Shown here: piece by piece, positions 17,757 to 25,326 of the stretch | Layout of the letters: each line of letters begins with the position of its first letter | How positions within the stretch are numbered: the stretch's first letter is position 1 | Origin: Salinibacter pepae | Lineage (GTDB): Bacteria; Bacteroidota; Rhodothermia; Rhodothermales; Salinibacteraceae | Direction of reading: 5' to 3' | Assembly: GCF_947077775.1 (NCBI RefSeq) | Contig: NZ_CAMTTE010000001.1 | Location: 558,001 to 622,000, forward strand | Length of the DNA: 64,000 bases | Notes under the pieces: generated by a model | Database searches by the model: none | Seen by the model: only the letters and a program-made list of their open reading frames with translations | What the model was told of the DNA's origin: nothing | Translations under genes and position numbers: made by a program

Positions 17757-18281
17757 CTAAAAGCCAATCTTTTTGGATCCTTCGTCGTCCGTCGCGTCCT
17801 CGGCGCCCTCGTGCTCAACCGCCAGCGTCACGGTGAGCGGACGCGCCTCCTGCGCGGCCCAGAAGGCGCGGGCCTCTTCATTCGCGGCAAGGACATTGAG
17901 GCGGAGGCGCTGCGCCCCAATTCGGCCCGTCCAGTCGCGCACCGCCTGCACGAGTTGGCTCCCCAGGCCCTGCCGCCGGTCGTCCGGCCGAACATACAGC
18001 TCGTCGATGAAAACCTCTGAGCTCTCCGCGTAGATGGGCGGCGGGCCCCACCGATGGGCCGTGGCGAAGCCCACGACCTCGCCGTCCACCTCCGCCACGT
18101 ATATACGGTACGTCTCGTTGTCGAGCCACTGCGGGAAATCATTCTCCCACCGGTCCCGGGCGTCCTCCGCGACGCCGAAGCGCTCCTCCATCGCCTCCTG
18201 CTCGTCGAGAAGCTGTGCCCACAGGTCCCCCACCGCGGTTTGGTGGTCGGGCTGGGCGCGTCGCACGTCGGGGTAAGCCAT
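17757..18281 (-). CDS. GNAT-family N-acetyltransferase
   Basis: 174 residues. Acetyl-CoA-dependent acyltransferase of the GNAT superfamily. The core is clear: YRIYVAEVDGEVVGFATAHR (strands 2-3), EVFIDELYVRPDDRRQGLGS with the pyrophosphate-binding R/QxxGxG motif (about 100-119), then QRLRLNVLAANEEARAFWAA (motif B). The acetyl acceptor cannot be deduced; similar proteins modify amines, antibiotics or protein N-termini. The C-terminus is very acidic (EHEGAEDATDDEGSKK), in keeping with a halophile. The ATG at 18281 is preferred to one ten codons upstream because family similarity begins soon after it. Confidence 0.85.
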   Translation of the reverse strand: MAYPDVRRAQPDHQTAVGDLWAQLLDEQEAMEERFGVAEDARDRWENDFPQWLDNETYRIYVAEVDGEVVGFATAHRWGPPPIYAESSEVFIDELYVRPDDRRQGLGSQLVQAVRDWTGRIGAQRLRLNVLAANEEARAFWAAQEARPLTVTLAVEHEGAEDATDDEGSKKIGF

Positions 18282-18359
18282 GGGGATAGGGGGTGAGAGT
18301 GGAGGGTGCAAGAATGGGATGTGTAGGCGGAACGGCCACGGGCAACCCGACAGGCCCCG

Positions 18360-19457
18360 CTACCCTGCGGCGGGCTCTGTGGCGGCGTCGGCACGGGCGC
18401 GATCCAGGTAGCCCTCCGACGCCAGCAGCTCGGCGTTGAGCAGGGCCCCGCCGGCCGCCCCGCGCACGGTGTTGTGCGAGAGAAGAACGAACTTGACGTC
18501 GTTGACGGGACAGTCCTGCACCCGCCCCACGGACACGGTCATGCCGCCCCCGGCCTCCACGTGCCGCTGCGGCTGGGGCGCATCGGGCGCGTCCAGCACC
18601 TGCACGAATGGGTCGGGGCGGCTCGGGAGCGACTCGGTCACGGCGGGCGCCCGGAAGGTGCGGAGCACGTCGGCGACGGTCTCGGCCTCAATGTCATCGC
18701 GGAACCGCACGGAGGCACAGGCCAGGTGCCCGTTTCGGACCGGCACGCGCGTGCACTGCGCACTCAGGGTCAGGGCCGCCGGCTCGATGCGGTCGCCGTC
18801 GAGCGTACCCAGGATCTTGCGGGGCTCCGTCGCCAGCTTCTCCTCCTCCCCGCCGATGTGGGGGATGACGTTGCCCACCGCGTCGAGCGACGGCACGCCC
18901 GGATAGCCGGCCCCGGACAAGGCCTGCAGCATCGTCACCTGCACCGCCTCCAGGTCGAACGCGTCCATCAGGGGGTGGAGCCCGCAGATGAGCCCGGTGG
19001 TGGAGCAGTTCGGGTTGGTGACGATGAAGCCTTCGGAGTCCCACGACTGCTCATCGATCAGGGCAAGGTGGCCGGGGTTCACCTCCGGGATGAGAAGGGG
19101 CACCCGGTCGTGCTGCCGGTAGTTTTTGGCGTTGGAGACGACCGGGACGCCCGCCCTCGCAAAGGCTTCCTCAATCTCGCCCGCCACGGAGGAGTCGAGC
19201 GCAGAAAACACGAAGTCGCAGTCCATGGCCTCCGGCTCCGTCGACTGCACCTCGAGGGACGCGACGGACGGCGGAATCGGCTGTCCGCTCAGCCAGTTCG
19301 CCGCGTCGCGGTACGGACGCCCCGCCGAGCGCTCGGACGCCGCCACGGACGTGACCGTAAACCACGGGTGGTCGTCGAGCAGGCGGATGAACGTCTGCCC
19401 CACGGCGCCCGTCGCCCCCAAAATGCCAACCCGATAGTCGTGCTCGTGCATGATCAT
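18360..19457 (-). CDS. asd: Aspartate-semialdehyde dehydrogenase
   Basis: 365 residues. Reduces aspartyl phosphate to aspartate semialdehyde with NADPH, at the branch to lysine/diaminopimelate, threonine and methionine. NADP-binding GILGATGAVGQTFIRLL near the N-terminus, catalytic Cys in VTNPNCSTTG (about 145-154), and catalytic His in the QCTRVPVRNGHLACASVRF segment. The wording VSNAKNYR and IPEVNPGHL marks the fungal/archaeal type of ASADH rather than the E. coli type. Two ATG codons (19457 and 19451) are equally plausible starts. It is divergent from folD across 236 bases. Confidence 0.94.
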   Translation of the reverse strand: MIMHEHDYRVGILGATGAVGQTFIRLLDDHPWFTVTSVAASERSAGRPYRDAANWLSGQPIPPSVASLEVQSTEPEAMDCDFVFSALDSSVAGEIEEAFARAGVPVVSNAKNYRQHDRVPLLIPEVNPGHLALIDEQSWDSEGFIVTNPNCSTTGLICGLHPLMDAFDLEAVQVTMLQALSGAGYPGVPSLDAVGNVIPHIGGEEEKLATEPRKILGTLDGDRIEPAALTLSAQCTRVPVRNGHLACASVRFRDDIEAETVADVLRTFRAPAVTESLPSRPDPFVQVLDAPDAPQPQRHVEAGGGMTVSVGRVQDCPVNDVKFVLLSHNTVRGAAGGALLNAELLASEGYLDRARADAATEPAAG

Positions 19458-19617
19458 GCAGCCGGCTCGAAAGAGAGTACGAAGAATCGTCCCGCCCGGT
19501 GGGCCACTTGCAAGCCTCCGTTGCGAAATCAGTTGGCTGCAACCCCGCGGTTTTCGGGCATGTTCCTCTCCCCGAGACCGGCCCCGCAATCGTCCCCAAT
19601 TCTTCGTGTGCGGCGGT

Positions 19618-19645
19618 TTGCGCGTGCCCGGTCGTTTTGTAGATT
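19618..19645 (+). promoter_or_regulatory. Possible sigma70-type promoter for folD
   Basis: TTGCGC, a 16-base spacer and TAGATT, about 49 bases before the folD ATG at 19694. The -35 matches TTGACA at three positions and the -10 matches TATAAT at four. It sits in the most AT-rich part of the divergent asd/folD gap. Sequence match only; Bacteroidota often use different promoter elements, so this is a weak call. Confidence 0.25.
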
Positions 19646-19693
19646 GAAAGTGCCATTCTGCCCTGTTCTCACGACCCGCCTCCCCGTTCTTCC

Positions 19694-20587
19694 ATGCCCG
19701 ACGCTTCCGACGCCGACCTGCTCGACGGACAAGCCCTCTCTCAGGCCGTTCGCGACGAGGTCAAGGCCGACATCCAGGCCTGGACCGACGACCACCGCCC
19801 CCCGTTTCTCTCCGCCGTCCTCGTTGGGGACAACCCGGCGTCGAAGGCCTACGTGCGCGGCAAGGAAAAAGACGCCGCGGAGGTGGGCATCGAGACCGAC
19901 ACGCATCACCTCGACGCCGACACGTCGCAGAGTGAGCTCCTCGACCTGGTGCACGACCTAAACGCCGACGCCTCGGTCGACGGCGTCCTCGTACAGCTTC
20001 CCCTCCCCGACCACGTCGACGAGCGAACCGTGATCGACGCCGTGGACCCGTCGAAGGACGTGGACGGCTTCCATCCCGAAAACCTGGGCCGCTTGATGCG
20101 CGGCACCCCGCGGTACGTCCCCGCCACGCCGTACGGCATCATGGAGATGCTGTCCCGCTCCGACATCGATCCGGAAAGCATGGACGCGGTGATCGTAGGG
20201 CGGTCCAACATCGTGGGCAAACCCCTCGCCAATTTGCTTCTGCGCCGCACGGCCAACGCCACGGTGACCGTTTGCCACAGCCGAACGAAGGACCTCGCCG
20301 CCCACACCCGCCGGGCCGACCTGCTGGTCGCCGCCGCCGGCCAGGCCGCCTTTATCGACGCCGACATGGTCAAGGAGTATGCCGTCGTGATCGACGTGGG
20401 CATCAACCGGGTCGACGACCCGTCCACCGACCGCGGCTACCGACTCGTCGGCGACGTTGACTTCAAAGGGGTCCGGCCGAAGGCCCGCCGGATCACGCCG
20501 GTGCCGGGGGGCGTCGGGCTCATGACCCGGGCGATGCTTCTGAAGAACACCCTCAAGGCGGCGCGACTGCGGGCCACGTCGGCGTAG
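19694..20587 (+). CDS. folD: Methylenetetrahydrofolate dehydrogenase / methenyltetrahydrofolate cyclohydrolase
   Basis: 297 residues, normal for FolD. Interconverts 5,10-methylene-THF and 10-formyl-THF in one-carbon metabolism. Visible: LLDGQALSQAVRDEV at the N-terminus, YVRGKEKDAAEVGI with the catalytic YxxxK pair (about 55-59), VQLPLPDHVDE, the signature VDGFHPENLGRL, the NADP-binding VIVGRSNIVGKPLANLLLRR (about 175-194), and PVPGGVGLMTRAMLLKNTLK at the end. It is followed after 36 bases by the MscS-type channel gene on the same strand. It supports the purine and formylation needs also served by purA and purD in this window. Confidence 0.97.
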   Translation: MPDASDADLLDGQALSQAVRDEVKADIQAWTDDHRPPFLSAVLVGDNPASKAYVRGKEKDAAEVGIETDTHHLDADTSQSELLDLVHDLNADASVDGVLVQLPLPDHVDERTVIDAVDPSKDVDGFHPENLGRLMRGTPRYVPATPYGIMEMLSRSDIDPESMDAVIVGRSNIVGKPLANLLLRRTANATVTVCHSRTKDLAAHTRRADLLVAAAGQAAFIDADMVKEYAVVIDVGINRVDDPSTDRGYRLVGDVDFKGVRPKARRITPVPGGVGLMTRAMLLKNTLKAARLRATSA

Positions 20588-20623
20588 CGCCCGCTGTTCT
20601 CTTCCATCCTGCCCTCCGGCGCC

Positions 20624-21658
20624 ATGGTGGCTCCCCAGTCTATTCCCCAGCGGCTCCAAACACGGACGGACACCACGGCCCAGTCGGGGCCCGTCGGTGA
20701 GGCCGCCAACAGGTTCAACAACGCCTTTAGCGACGGCCTCCGGCTCTTTCTGGATGGCAACTGGGAGGGACTCTACGACCACCTCACGTCGGGGGCCTTG
20801 TACCTCCTGGGGCTGCTCACCGAGCGGGGCCTTCAGTCCCTCGCGGCGTTTCTGCTGTTGTACATCATCTACCGGGCGCTGTACCTCGCGTCCGAGCGCG
20901 CCCTGGATCGCAGCGACAGCATCGAGCCGGGCCTCCAGAGCCTCCTGCTGAAGACCTTCCGGGTGGCGTCGTTCTTCTTCATCGGCACGGTGGTCCTCGA
21001 CCAGCTCGGCGTCAACGTCGCGGTGCTGGTCGGCGGTCTGGGCATTGCGGGAATCGTCGCCGGATTCGCGGCGCGGGACTCGCTGGAGAATTTCATCGCG
21101 GGCGTCACGGTCCTCGTCGACAAGCCGTTCCAGGTGGGCGACTACATCGAGATTGGCGACCAGTACGGGCAGGTCGACGAGATTACGCTCCGCTCCACGC
21201 GCCTCCGCACGGTCCGGAACCGGACCATGGTGCTGCCCAACACGCACATGATCACGCAGGAGCTGATGAACCACACCAAGCGGAATGTGCTGCGGATCGA
21301 CGTCTCCTTCGGCATTGCCTACAAGGAGGTGCCCCACGAGGCCCGGGCGGCGCTCCTCTCTCTGTTCGAAGGCGACGACCGCGTCCTAACCGAGCCGGCC
21401 CCCAGCGTGGTCGTGACGGAGATGGCGGACTCCAGCGTCAACATGGCCCTCCGCTTCTACACCCGCAACCCGGATCAGGAGGTGCCGTTGCGCTGGGAGT
21501 ACACGGAGAAGGTCCGCGAAAAACTGCGCGAGGCAGACATCGAGATCCCCTTTCCCCACCGTCAACTCTTTCTCGACGAGGCGAAGGCGCTCCAGGGGTC
21601 GGATCTTCTCGCCCCCGTGGACGACCCCGCAAACGGAGAGGACTCATCGGCAGAGTGA
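20624..21658 (+). CDS. Small-conductance mechanosensitive channel (MscS family)
   Basis: 344 residues. Membrane helices at about 62-88 and 110-130, then the pore helix region VAVLVGGLGIAGIVAGFAAR (about 130-149) and the beta domain DSLENFIAGVTVLVDKPFQV, GDYIEIGDQYGQVDEITLRS with VLPNTHMI. The C-terminal cytoplasmic vestibule (IDVSFGIAYKEVPHEARAAL) is complete. MscS channels open on membrane tension and release solutes on hypo-osmotic shock, which is relevant for a halophile meeting diluted brine. Start ATG at 20624, 36 bases after folD. The end is 8 bases from the stop of the convergent broken yjbQ gene. Confidence 0.92.
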   Translation: MVAPQSIPQRLQTRTDTTAQSGPVGEAANRFNNAFSDGLRLFLDGNWEGLYDHLTSGALYLLGLLTERGLQSLAAFLLLYIIYRALYLASERALDRSDSIEPGLQSLLLKTFRVASFFFIGTVVLDQLGVNVAVLVGGLGIAGIVAGFAARDSLENFIAGVTVLVDKPFQVGDYIEIGDQYGQVDEITLRSTRLRTVRNRTMVLPNTHMITQELMNHTKRNVLRIDVSFGIAYKEVPHEARAALLSLFEGDDRVLTEPAPSVVVTEMADSSVNMALRFYTRNPDQEVPLRWEYTEKVREKLREADIEIPFPHRQLFLDEAKALQGSDLLAPVDDPANGEDSSAE

Positions 21659-21666
21659 GGGGCGAC

Positions 21667-22086
21667 TCAATCTCCCCGCACCGTTGCCACGACGGTCCGC
21701 TCGCGGGGCGTGACGTCGCATTCGAGGTGGAAGATCTGCTGCCACGTGCCGAGGATCGGCGCGCCGTCCCCGACCGGCACGGTGATCGACGGACTCAGCG
21801 TGGTGGCTTAGAGATGGGAGTGGCCGTTGCCGTCGTGCCGGCGCTGCTCGTGGGCGTAGGTCGCCTCCGGCGGAAACAGCGCGTCGAGTTTTTCGGGCAG
21901 GTCCTGCTGAAGGCCCGGCTCGAACTCGATGGTGCCGACGGCCCCGGTGCTGCCGACGTTGTGCACGTGCACGAGTCCTGCGTCAATGCCGGACGCGCGA
22001 ACGATCTCCGTCACCGGGTCCGTCAGGTCGTGCATATCCCGGTGCCCGTCGGTCGACAGCTCGATGCGGTCCTGGTGGGTGGCCAT
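21667..22086 (-). pseudogene. yjbQ: YjbQ/UPF0047 family protein interrupted by an in-frame TAA
   Basis: Full family length of 139 codons if read through. Residues 1-92 (start MATHQDRIELSTDGHRDMHD, then GLVHVHNVGSTGAVGTIEFE) end at a TAA (21808-21810) directly after GNGHSHL. The same frame continues with ATTLSPSITVPVGDGAPILG, TWQQIFHLECDV and ends VVATVRGD, which is the conserved C-terminal third of the family (compare AHIKSSLFGASLTIPI in E. coli YjbQ). The stop stands where homologues have Lys, so one A-to-T change in AAA would explain it. Family members have thiamine-phosphate-synthase-like activity in vitro. 33 bases after surE, same strand. A recent nonsense mutation or a sequencing error are both possible. 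Confidence 0.8.
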
Positions 22087-22119
22087 GAACGGGCTGACGA
22101 CTGTCTGCAGGAAACAGCA

Positions 22120-22938
22120 CTACTCAGAGCCATCGGGGCCGGCCGACTCGTCCCAGTTCCACGTCCCGAAGGCCTCGAAGGCGTCGTGGGCCGTCATGTC
22201 GTGCTGGATCGGGGTGACGGACACATAGCCCTCTTCGATGGCCGAGAGGTCCGTTTCCTCTCCGTCGTCGAGGTTCACGAAGGTCCCGGCGAGCCAGTAG
22301 TAGGGCCGGTCCGCCGGGTCGGTCCGCTCCTCGAATCCCTCCTCCCATCGTGCCCGCGCCTGACGGGTGAGCGCAACCCCCTCGATCTCCTCCGCCGACA
22401 GTGCCGGCACGTTCACGTTCAGGAGCACGCCCTGCGGCAGCCCCCGATCGAGCGCCCACTCCACGATGCGGCGGGCCCACTGCCCCGCCACCTCGAACTG
22501 CGGCTTCGACCATTCGCACAACGAGATGGCCAGGGCATCCAGCCCCAGAATCGAGGCCTCGGTGGCGGCGCTCACGGTGCCCGAGTAGAGCACATTTACG
22601 GCCGTATTCGGGCCCTGGTTGATGCCACTTACCACCAGGTCGGGCGGCGCGTCGAGCAGTTCGTGGCAGGCAAGCTTAACGCTGTCGGCGGGCGTTCCGG
22701 TGACGCCCCAGGCGGGAATCGGGCCGGACGGCACCTCAAACTCCTCCCGGTGCGCACGAACCGGATCGCGGACCGTGATGGCGTGCCCCACGGCGCTCTG
22801 CTCGGTGGTGGGGGCCACGACGAACAGCTCGCCCAGCCCGTCGAGGGCCGACGCGAGCGACTGGATGCCGGGGGCGTGGATGCCGTCGTCGTTGCACAGA
22901 AGGATGCGGGGCTCGTCGCCCGACGCAGGACTGCTCAT
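22120..22938 (-). CDS. surE: 5'/3'-nucleotidase SurE
   Basis: 272 residues, near the family norm of about 250. Metal-dependent phosphatase acting on nucleoside monophosphates and short polyphosphate. Motifs: [18 protein letters not shown] (metal-binding DD, about 11-28), [29 protein letters not shown], and [20 protein letters not shown] with the active-site Asn residues. The ATG at 22938 precedes the core by ten residues; the longer upstream frame is Arg/Ser-rich and unrelated. It lies 74 bases after panB and is followed by the interrupted yjbQ. Confidence 0.94.
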   Translation of the reverse strand: MSSPASGDEPRILLCNDDGIHAPGIQSLASALDGLGELFVVAPTTEQSAVGHAITVRDPVRAHREEFEVPSGPIPAWGVTGTPADSVKLACHELLDAPPDLVVSGINQGPNTAVNVLYSGTVSAATEASILGLDALAISLCEWSKPQFEVAGQWARRIVEWALDRGLPQGVLLNVNVPALSAEEIEGVALTRQARARWEEGFEERTDPADRPYYWLAGTFVNLDDGEETDLSAIEEGYVSVTPIQHDMTAHDAFEAFGTWNWDESAGPDGSE

Positions 22939-23012
22939 GGGGGGTGGGAAACTTCGACGTGAAGAAGAACAGACGCCCCGCCGTGAACGCAGTTCAGCGG
23001 CACGCACAGGGA

Positions 23013-23846
23013 TCAGTAGCTTTCGCCCTCGTCGGGGAACGACCGGTCCCGCACGTCCGACACGTACGCGCCGATCGCGTCGATGATCGTCTCGTCGAGG
23101 CGGGCGTAGCGGCGCACGAACCGGGGCTCAAAGTCCGTCGACAGCCCGAGGGCGTCGTGGGACACCAGGACCTGCCCGTCCGTCTGGTCGCCGGCCCCGA
23201 TTCCAATCGTCGGGATGGAAAGGGACGCGGTCACCTCCGCCGCCAGTTCGGCGGGGATCTTTTCCAGCACGACGGCGAAGCACCCGGCCTCTTCGAGCCG
23301 TTTGGCGTCGGCGCGAAGCGCATCGGCCTCTTCCTCCTCGCGGGCCCGCACCTGGTAGGTGCCATAGTCGTAGATGCTCTGCGGCGTCAGGCCCAGGTGG
23401 CCCATCACCGGGATGCCTGCCGTCACCATCCGCTCCACGGCCTCGACCACCGGCGCGCCCCCCTCCAGCTTCACCGCGTGGGCCCCGGCCTCCTTCATCA
23501 CCCGGATGGCCGAGTCGAGGGCCTCCGTCGGGTCCCCCTGGTACGCGCCGAACGGAAGGTCGACGACCACGAGCGACCGGTCGATGCCCCGCACCACGCA
23601 CTGCGCGTGGTAGATCATCTGATCGAGGGTCATCGGGAGGGTGGTCTCGTGCCCCGCCATCACGTTCGCCGCGGAGTCGCCGACCAGCAGCACGTCCGCG
23701 CCGGCCCGGTCCAGGAGCCGGGCCGAGGTGTAGTCGTACGCCGTCAGTGCGGCGATCGGCACCCCTTCCTCTTTCATCTCCTGAACGGTCTTGGTGGTCA
23801 CGCGCGGCACGTCCGCAACGTCCGGGGGGGAAGAGTCGGCACCCAT
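23013..23846 (-). CDS. panB: 3-methyl-2-oxobutanoate hydroxymethyltransferase
   Basis: 277 residues. Adds a hydroxymethyl group from methylene-THF to 2-oxoisovalerate, giving ketopantoate for pantothenate and CoA. Signatures: [39 protein letters not shown] with metal-binding Asp, [41 protein letters not shown], and [22 protein letters not shown] barrel, cytoplasmic. The substrate donor ties to folD nearby. It lies 145 bases after the second ompH gene and 74 before surE, all on the minus strand. Confidence 0.96.
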   Translation of the reverse strand: MGADSSPPDVADVPRVTTKTVQEMKEEGVPIAALTAYDYTSARLLDRAGADVLLVGDSAANVMAGHETTLPMTLDQMIYHAQCVVRGIDRSLVVVDLPFGAYQGDPTEALDSAIRVMKEAGAHAVKLEGGAPVVEAVERMVTAGIPVMGHLGLTPQSIYDYGTYQVRAREEEEADALRADAKRLEEAGCFAVVLEKIPAELAAEVTASLSIPTIGIGAGDQTDGQVLVSHDALGLSTDFEPRFVRRYARLDETIIDAIGAYVSDVRDRSFPDEGESY

Positions 23847-23991
23847 AAGGTCGTGGTGTCAAGTAGACGAGACGGTCCGCCCCGACGGCACAACGCGTCG
23901 GGGGGCCTCCGCCCGGGGCCAGACCGGTTCGCTTCACCGATCCGGCCCGCTCGGAGGGAGGGGCGCTTCGTTGAAGACCCGGGCCCTAGGG

Positions 23992-24597
23992 CTACTGGCC
24001 GCCCCCGCTCCCCCCAGCCGGCGGCGCGTTCTGATCCAGGGTCGGGGACGGCTCGCCGGGCGACTGCGTGAGCGAAATGCCAAGCTCCCCGGCGACATCG
24101 CGCGTGATGTCGGCCACACGCTCGCTGGTTTCGTCCTCGTAGAGAAGGACCTGTCGACGTAGAACCATGTCGAGCTCCTGCTGGGCCGCCACCTTGTCAA
24201 TCGCTCCCTGGAGCTTCTCCAGAAGGGGCTGCATCATTTTGCGACGCTTCTTCTGCATCTGCTGCTGGCGCTGCTGGGCCGCTCGCCGGAGCTCCTGCGA
24301 ACGCTTCTGCAGCTCGCGCTCGCGCTCGGCGCGCGCCGAATCGTCGAGCAGCGACTGCTGCTGCTGAAACTGCTTGACCCGCTTCTGAAACTGCTGCCGC
24401 TGCTGCTGGAGTTCGCGCTGCTGCTGCTTCATTTCCTGCTGCACCTGCTGCTGTACCTCCTGCATCTCCGGCATGCTCACCAGGACGGCCTGCTGGTCGA
24501 CGTACCCGATCTTCTGGGCCTGTACCGGCATCGCGGCCATCGCCGCGAGGAGAAGAAGAAGGGAGAGGGACTTTGTAACTCGATTTGACATGGCCAT
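23992..24597 (-). CDS. OmpH/Skp-family periplasmic chaperone (second copy)
   Basis: 201 residues. Signal peptide 1-28 (SLSLLLLLAAMAAMPVQAQ), then the OmpH start QKIGYVDQQAVLVSMPEM and a long Gln- and Arg-rich coiled coil (about 45-145, for example QRQQFQKRVKQFQQQQSLLD) that would form the tentacles of a Skp-like trimer, ending with a short strand-forming part and a Pro/Gly-rich tail. Skp holds unfolded outer-membrane proteins in the periplasm before BamA inserts them. It is 63 bases after the first ompH copy. The unusual Gln density makes it quite different from the acidic first copy. Confidence 0.88.
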   Translation of the reverse strand: MAMSNRVTKSLSLLLLLAAMAAMPVQAQKIGYVDQQAVLVSMPEMQEVQQQVQQEMKQQQRELQQQRQQFQKRVKQFQQQQSLLDDSARAERERELQKRSQELRRAAQQRQQQMQKKRRKMMQPLLEKLQGAIDKVAAQQELDMVLRRQVLLYEDETSERVADITRDVAGELGISLTQSPGEPSPTLDQNAPPAGGSGGGQ

Positions 24598-24660
24598 AGG
24601 ATCTGTTCCGAAAGCTGGTTTTCTGATGAATGCAACGTGTTCGTGCGAATGGGGGCTCGG

Positions 24661-25269
24661 TCATTGCCCCTCCGTCTGTTGCTCGGGGGTGATCCCGAGT
24701 GCCCGGAGCACCCGGCGGTTCAAGTTGTGGTCCTGCCGGGCGTACATGAAGAGCACCTTCTCGCTCTTGTCAAAGACGTAGTCGTACCCTTCCTCCGTGG
24801 CAACCTCCTCCGTAGCGTCGAGAATGCGCTCCTGAATGGGGCGCATGAGCTCCTGCTGCCGGGTGTAGAGCCGGCCGTCCGGCCCAAAGTATCGCTGGCG
24901 TAGCCGGTCGACCTTTTCCCGGGCCTTCCGAATGGCCGCCTGCTTCTGCCGACGCTCCTCGTCGGTGTAGAGCAGCTCCCACGCCCGGTACTCGTCCCGC
25001 AGGACTTGTACTTTTTCCTCCTGGGCCTCGATCTCGGCGCGCCACTCCTCCTCCAACTGGTCGAGCTTCTGCTCCACGCTCGCATATTCCGGAAGCTTCT
25101 CCAGAATGGCCTGCGAGTCGATGTACCCAATCTTCTGCTGGGCGCGTGCCTCGCCCCCCCACAGCACGCACAGCGCGGCGGCCATCACGATAACGCGGGC
25201 CAGATGTCGCGTAGGGGGACCGAAAACGTCCCGGACCGTGCCCCCTCCACCGCATCGCTGATCCTGCAT
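24661..25269 (-). CDS. OmpH/Skp-family periplasmic chaperone (first copy)
   Basis: 202 residues with an N-terminal export signal (LARVIVMAAALCVLWGGEARA, split here as residues about 23-43) followed by QQKIGYIDSQAILEKLPEY, the canonical OmpH opening, and a coiled coil of about 100 residues (VEQKLDQLEEEWRAEIEAQE, then REKVDRLRQRYFGPDGRLYT), ending in a conserved-looking YDYVFDKSEKVLFMY strand pair. Directly downstream of bamA (57 bases) and upstream of the second copy, which is the classic bamA-skp arrangement. The ATG at 25269 gives a long n-region; an internal ATG near the hydrophobic segment is possible. Confidence 0.9.
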   Translation of the reverse strand: MQDQRCGGGGTVRDVFGPPTRHLARVIVMAAALCVLWGGEARAQQKIGYIDSQAILEKLPEYASVEQKLDQLEEEWRAEIEAQEEKVQVLRDEYRAWELLYTDEERRQKQAAIRKAREKVDRLRQRYFGPDGRLYTRQQELMRPIQERILDATEEVATEEGYDYVFDKSEKVLFMYARQDHNLNRRVLRALGITPEQQTEGQ

Positions 25270-25326
25270 GGCACTCGGGTCGGCAACCGGCTTTGTGTAC
25301 GCGAGCGATCGTCCCTCCTCCCTCCA

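Noticed and set aside
21808-21810. Recoding of the yjbQ stop as selenocysteine or pyrrolysine
   Set aside because: The codon is TAA, which neither system uses, and no insertion element or recoding gene was seen.
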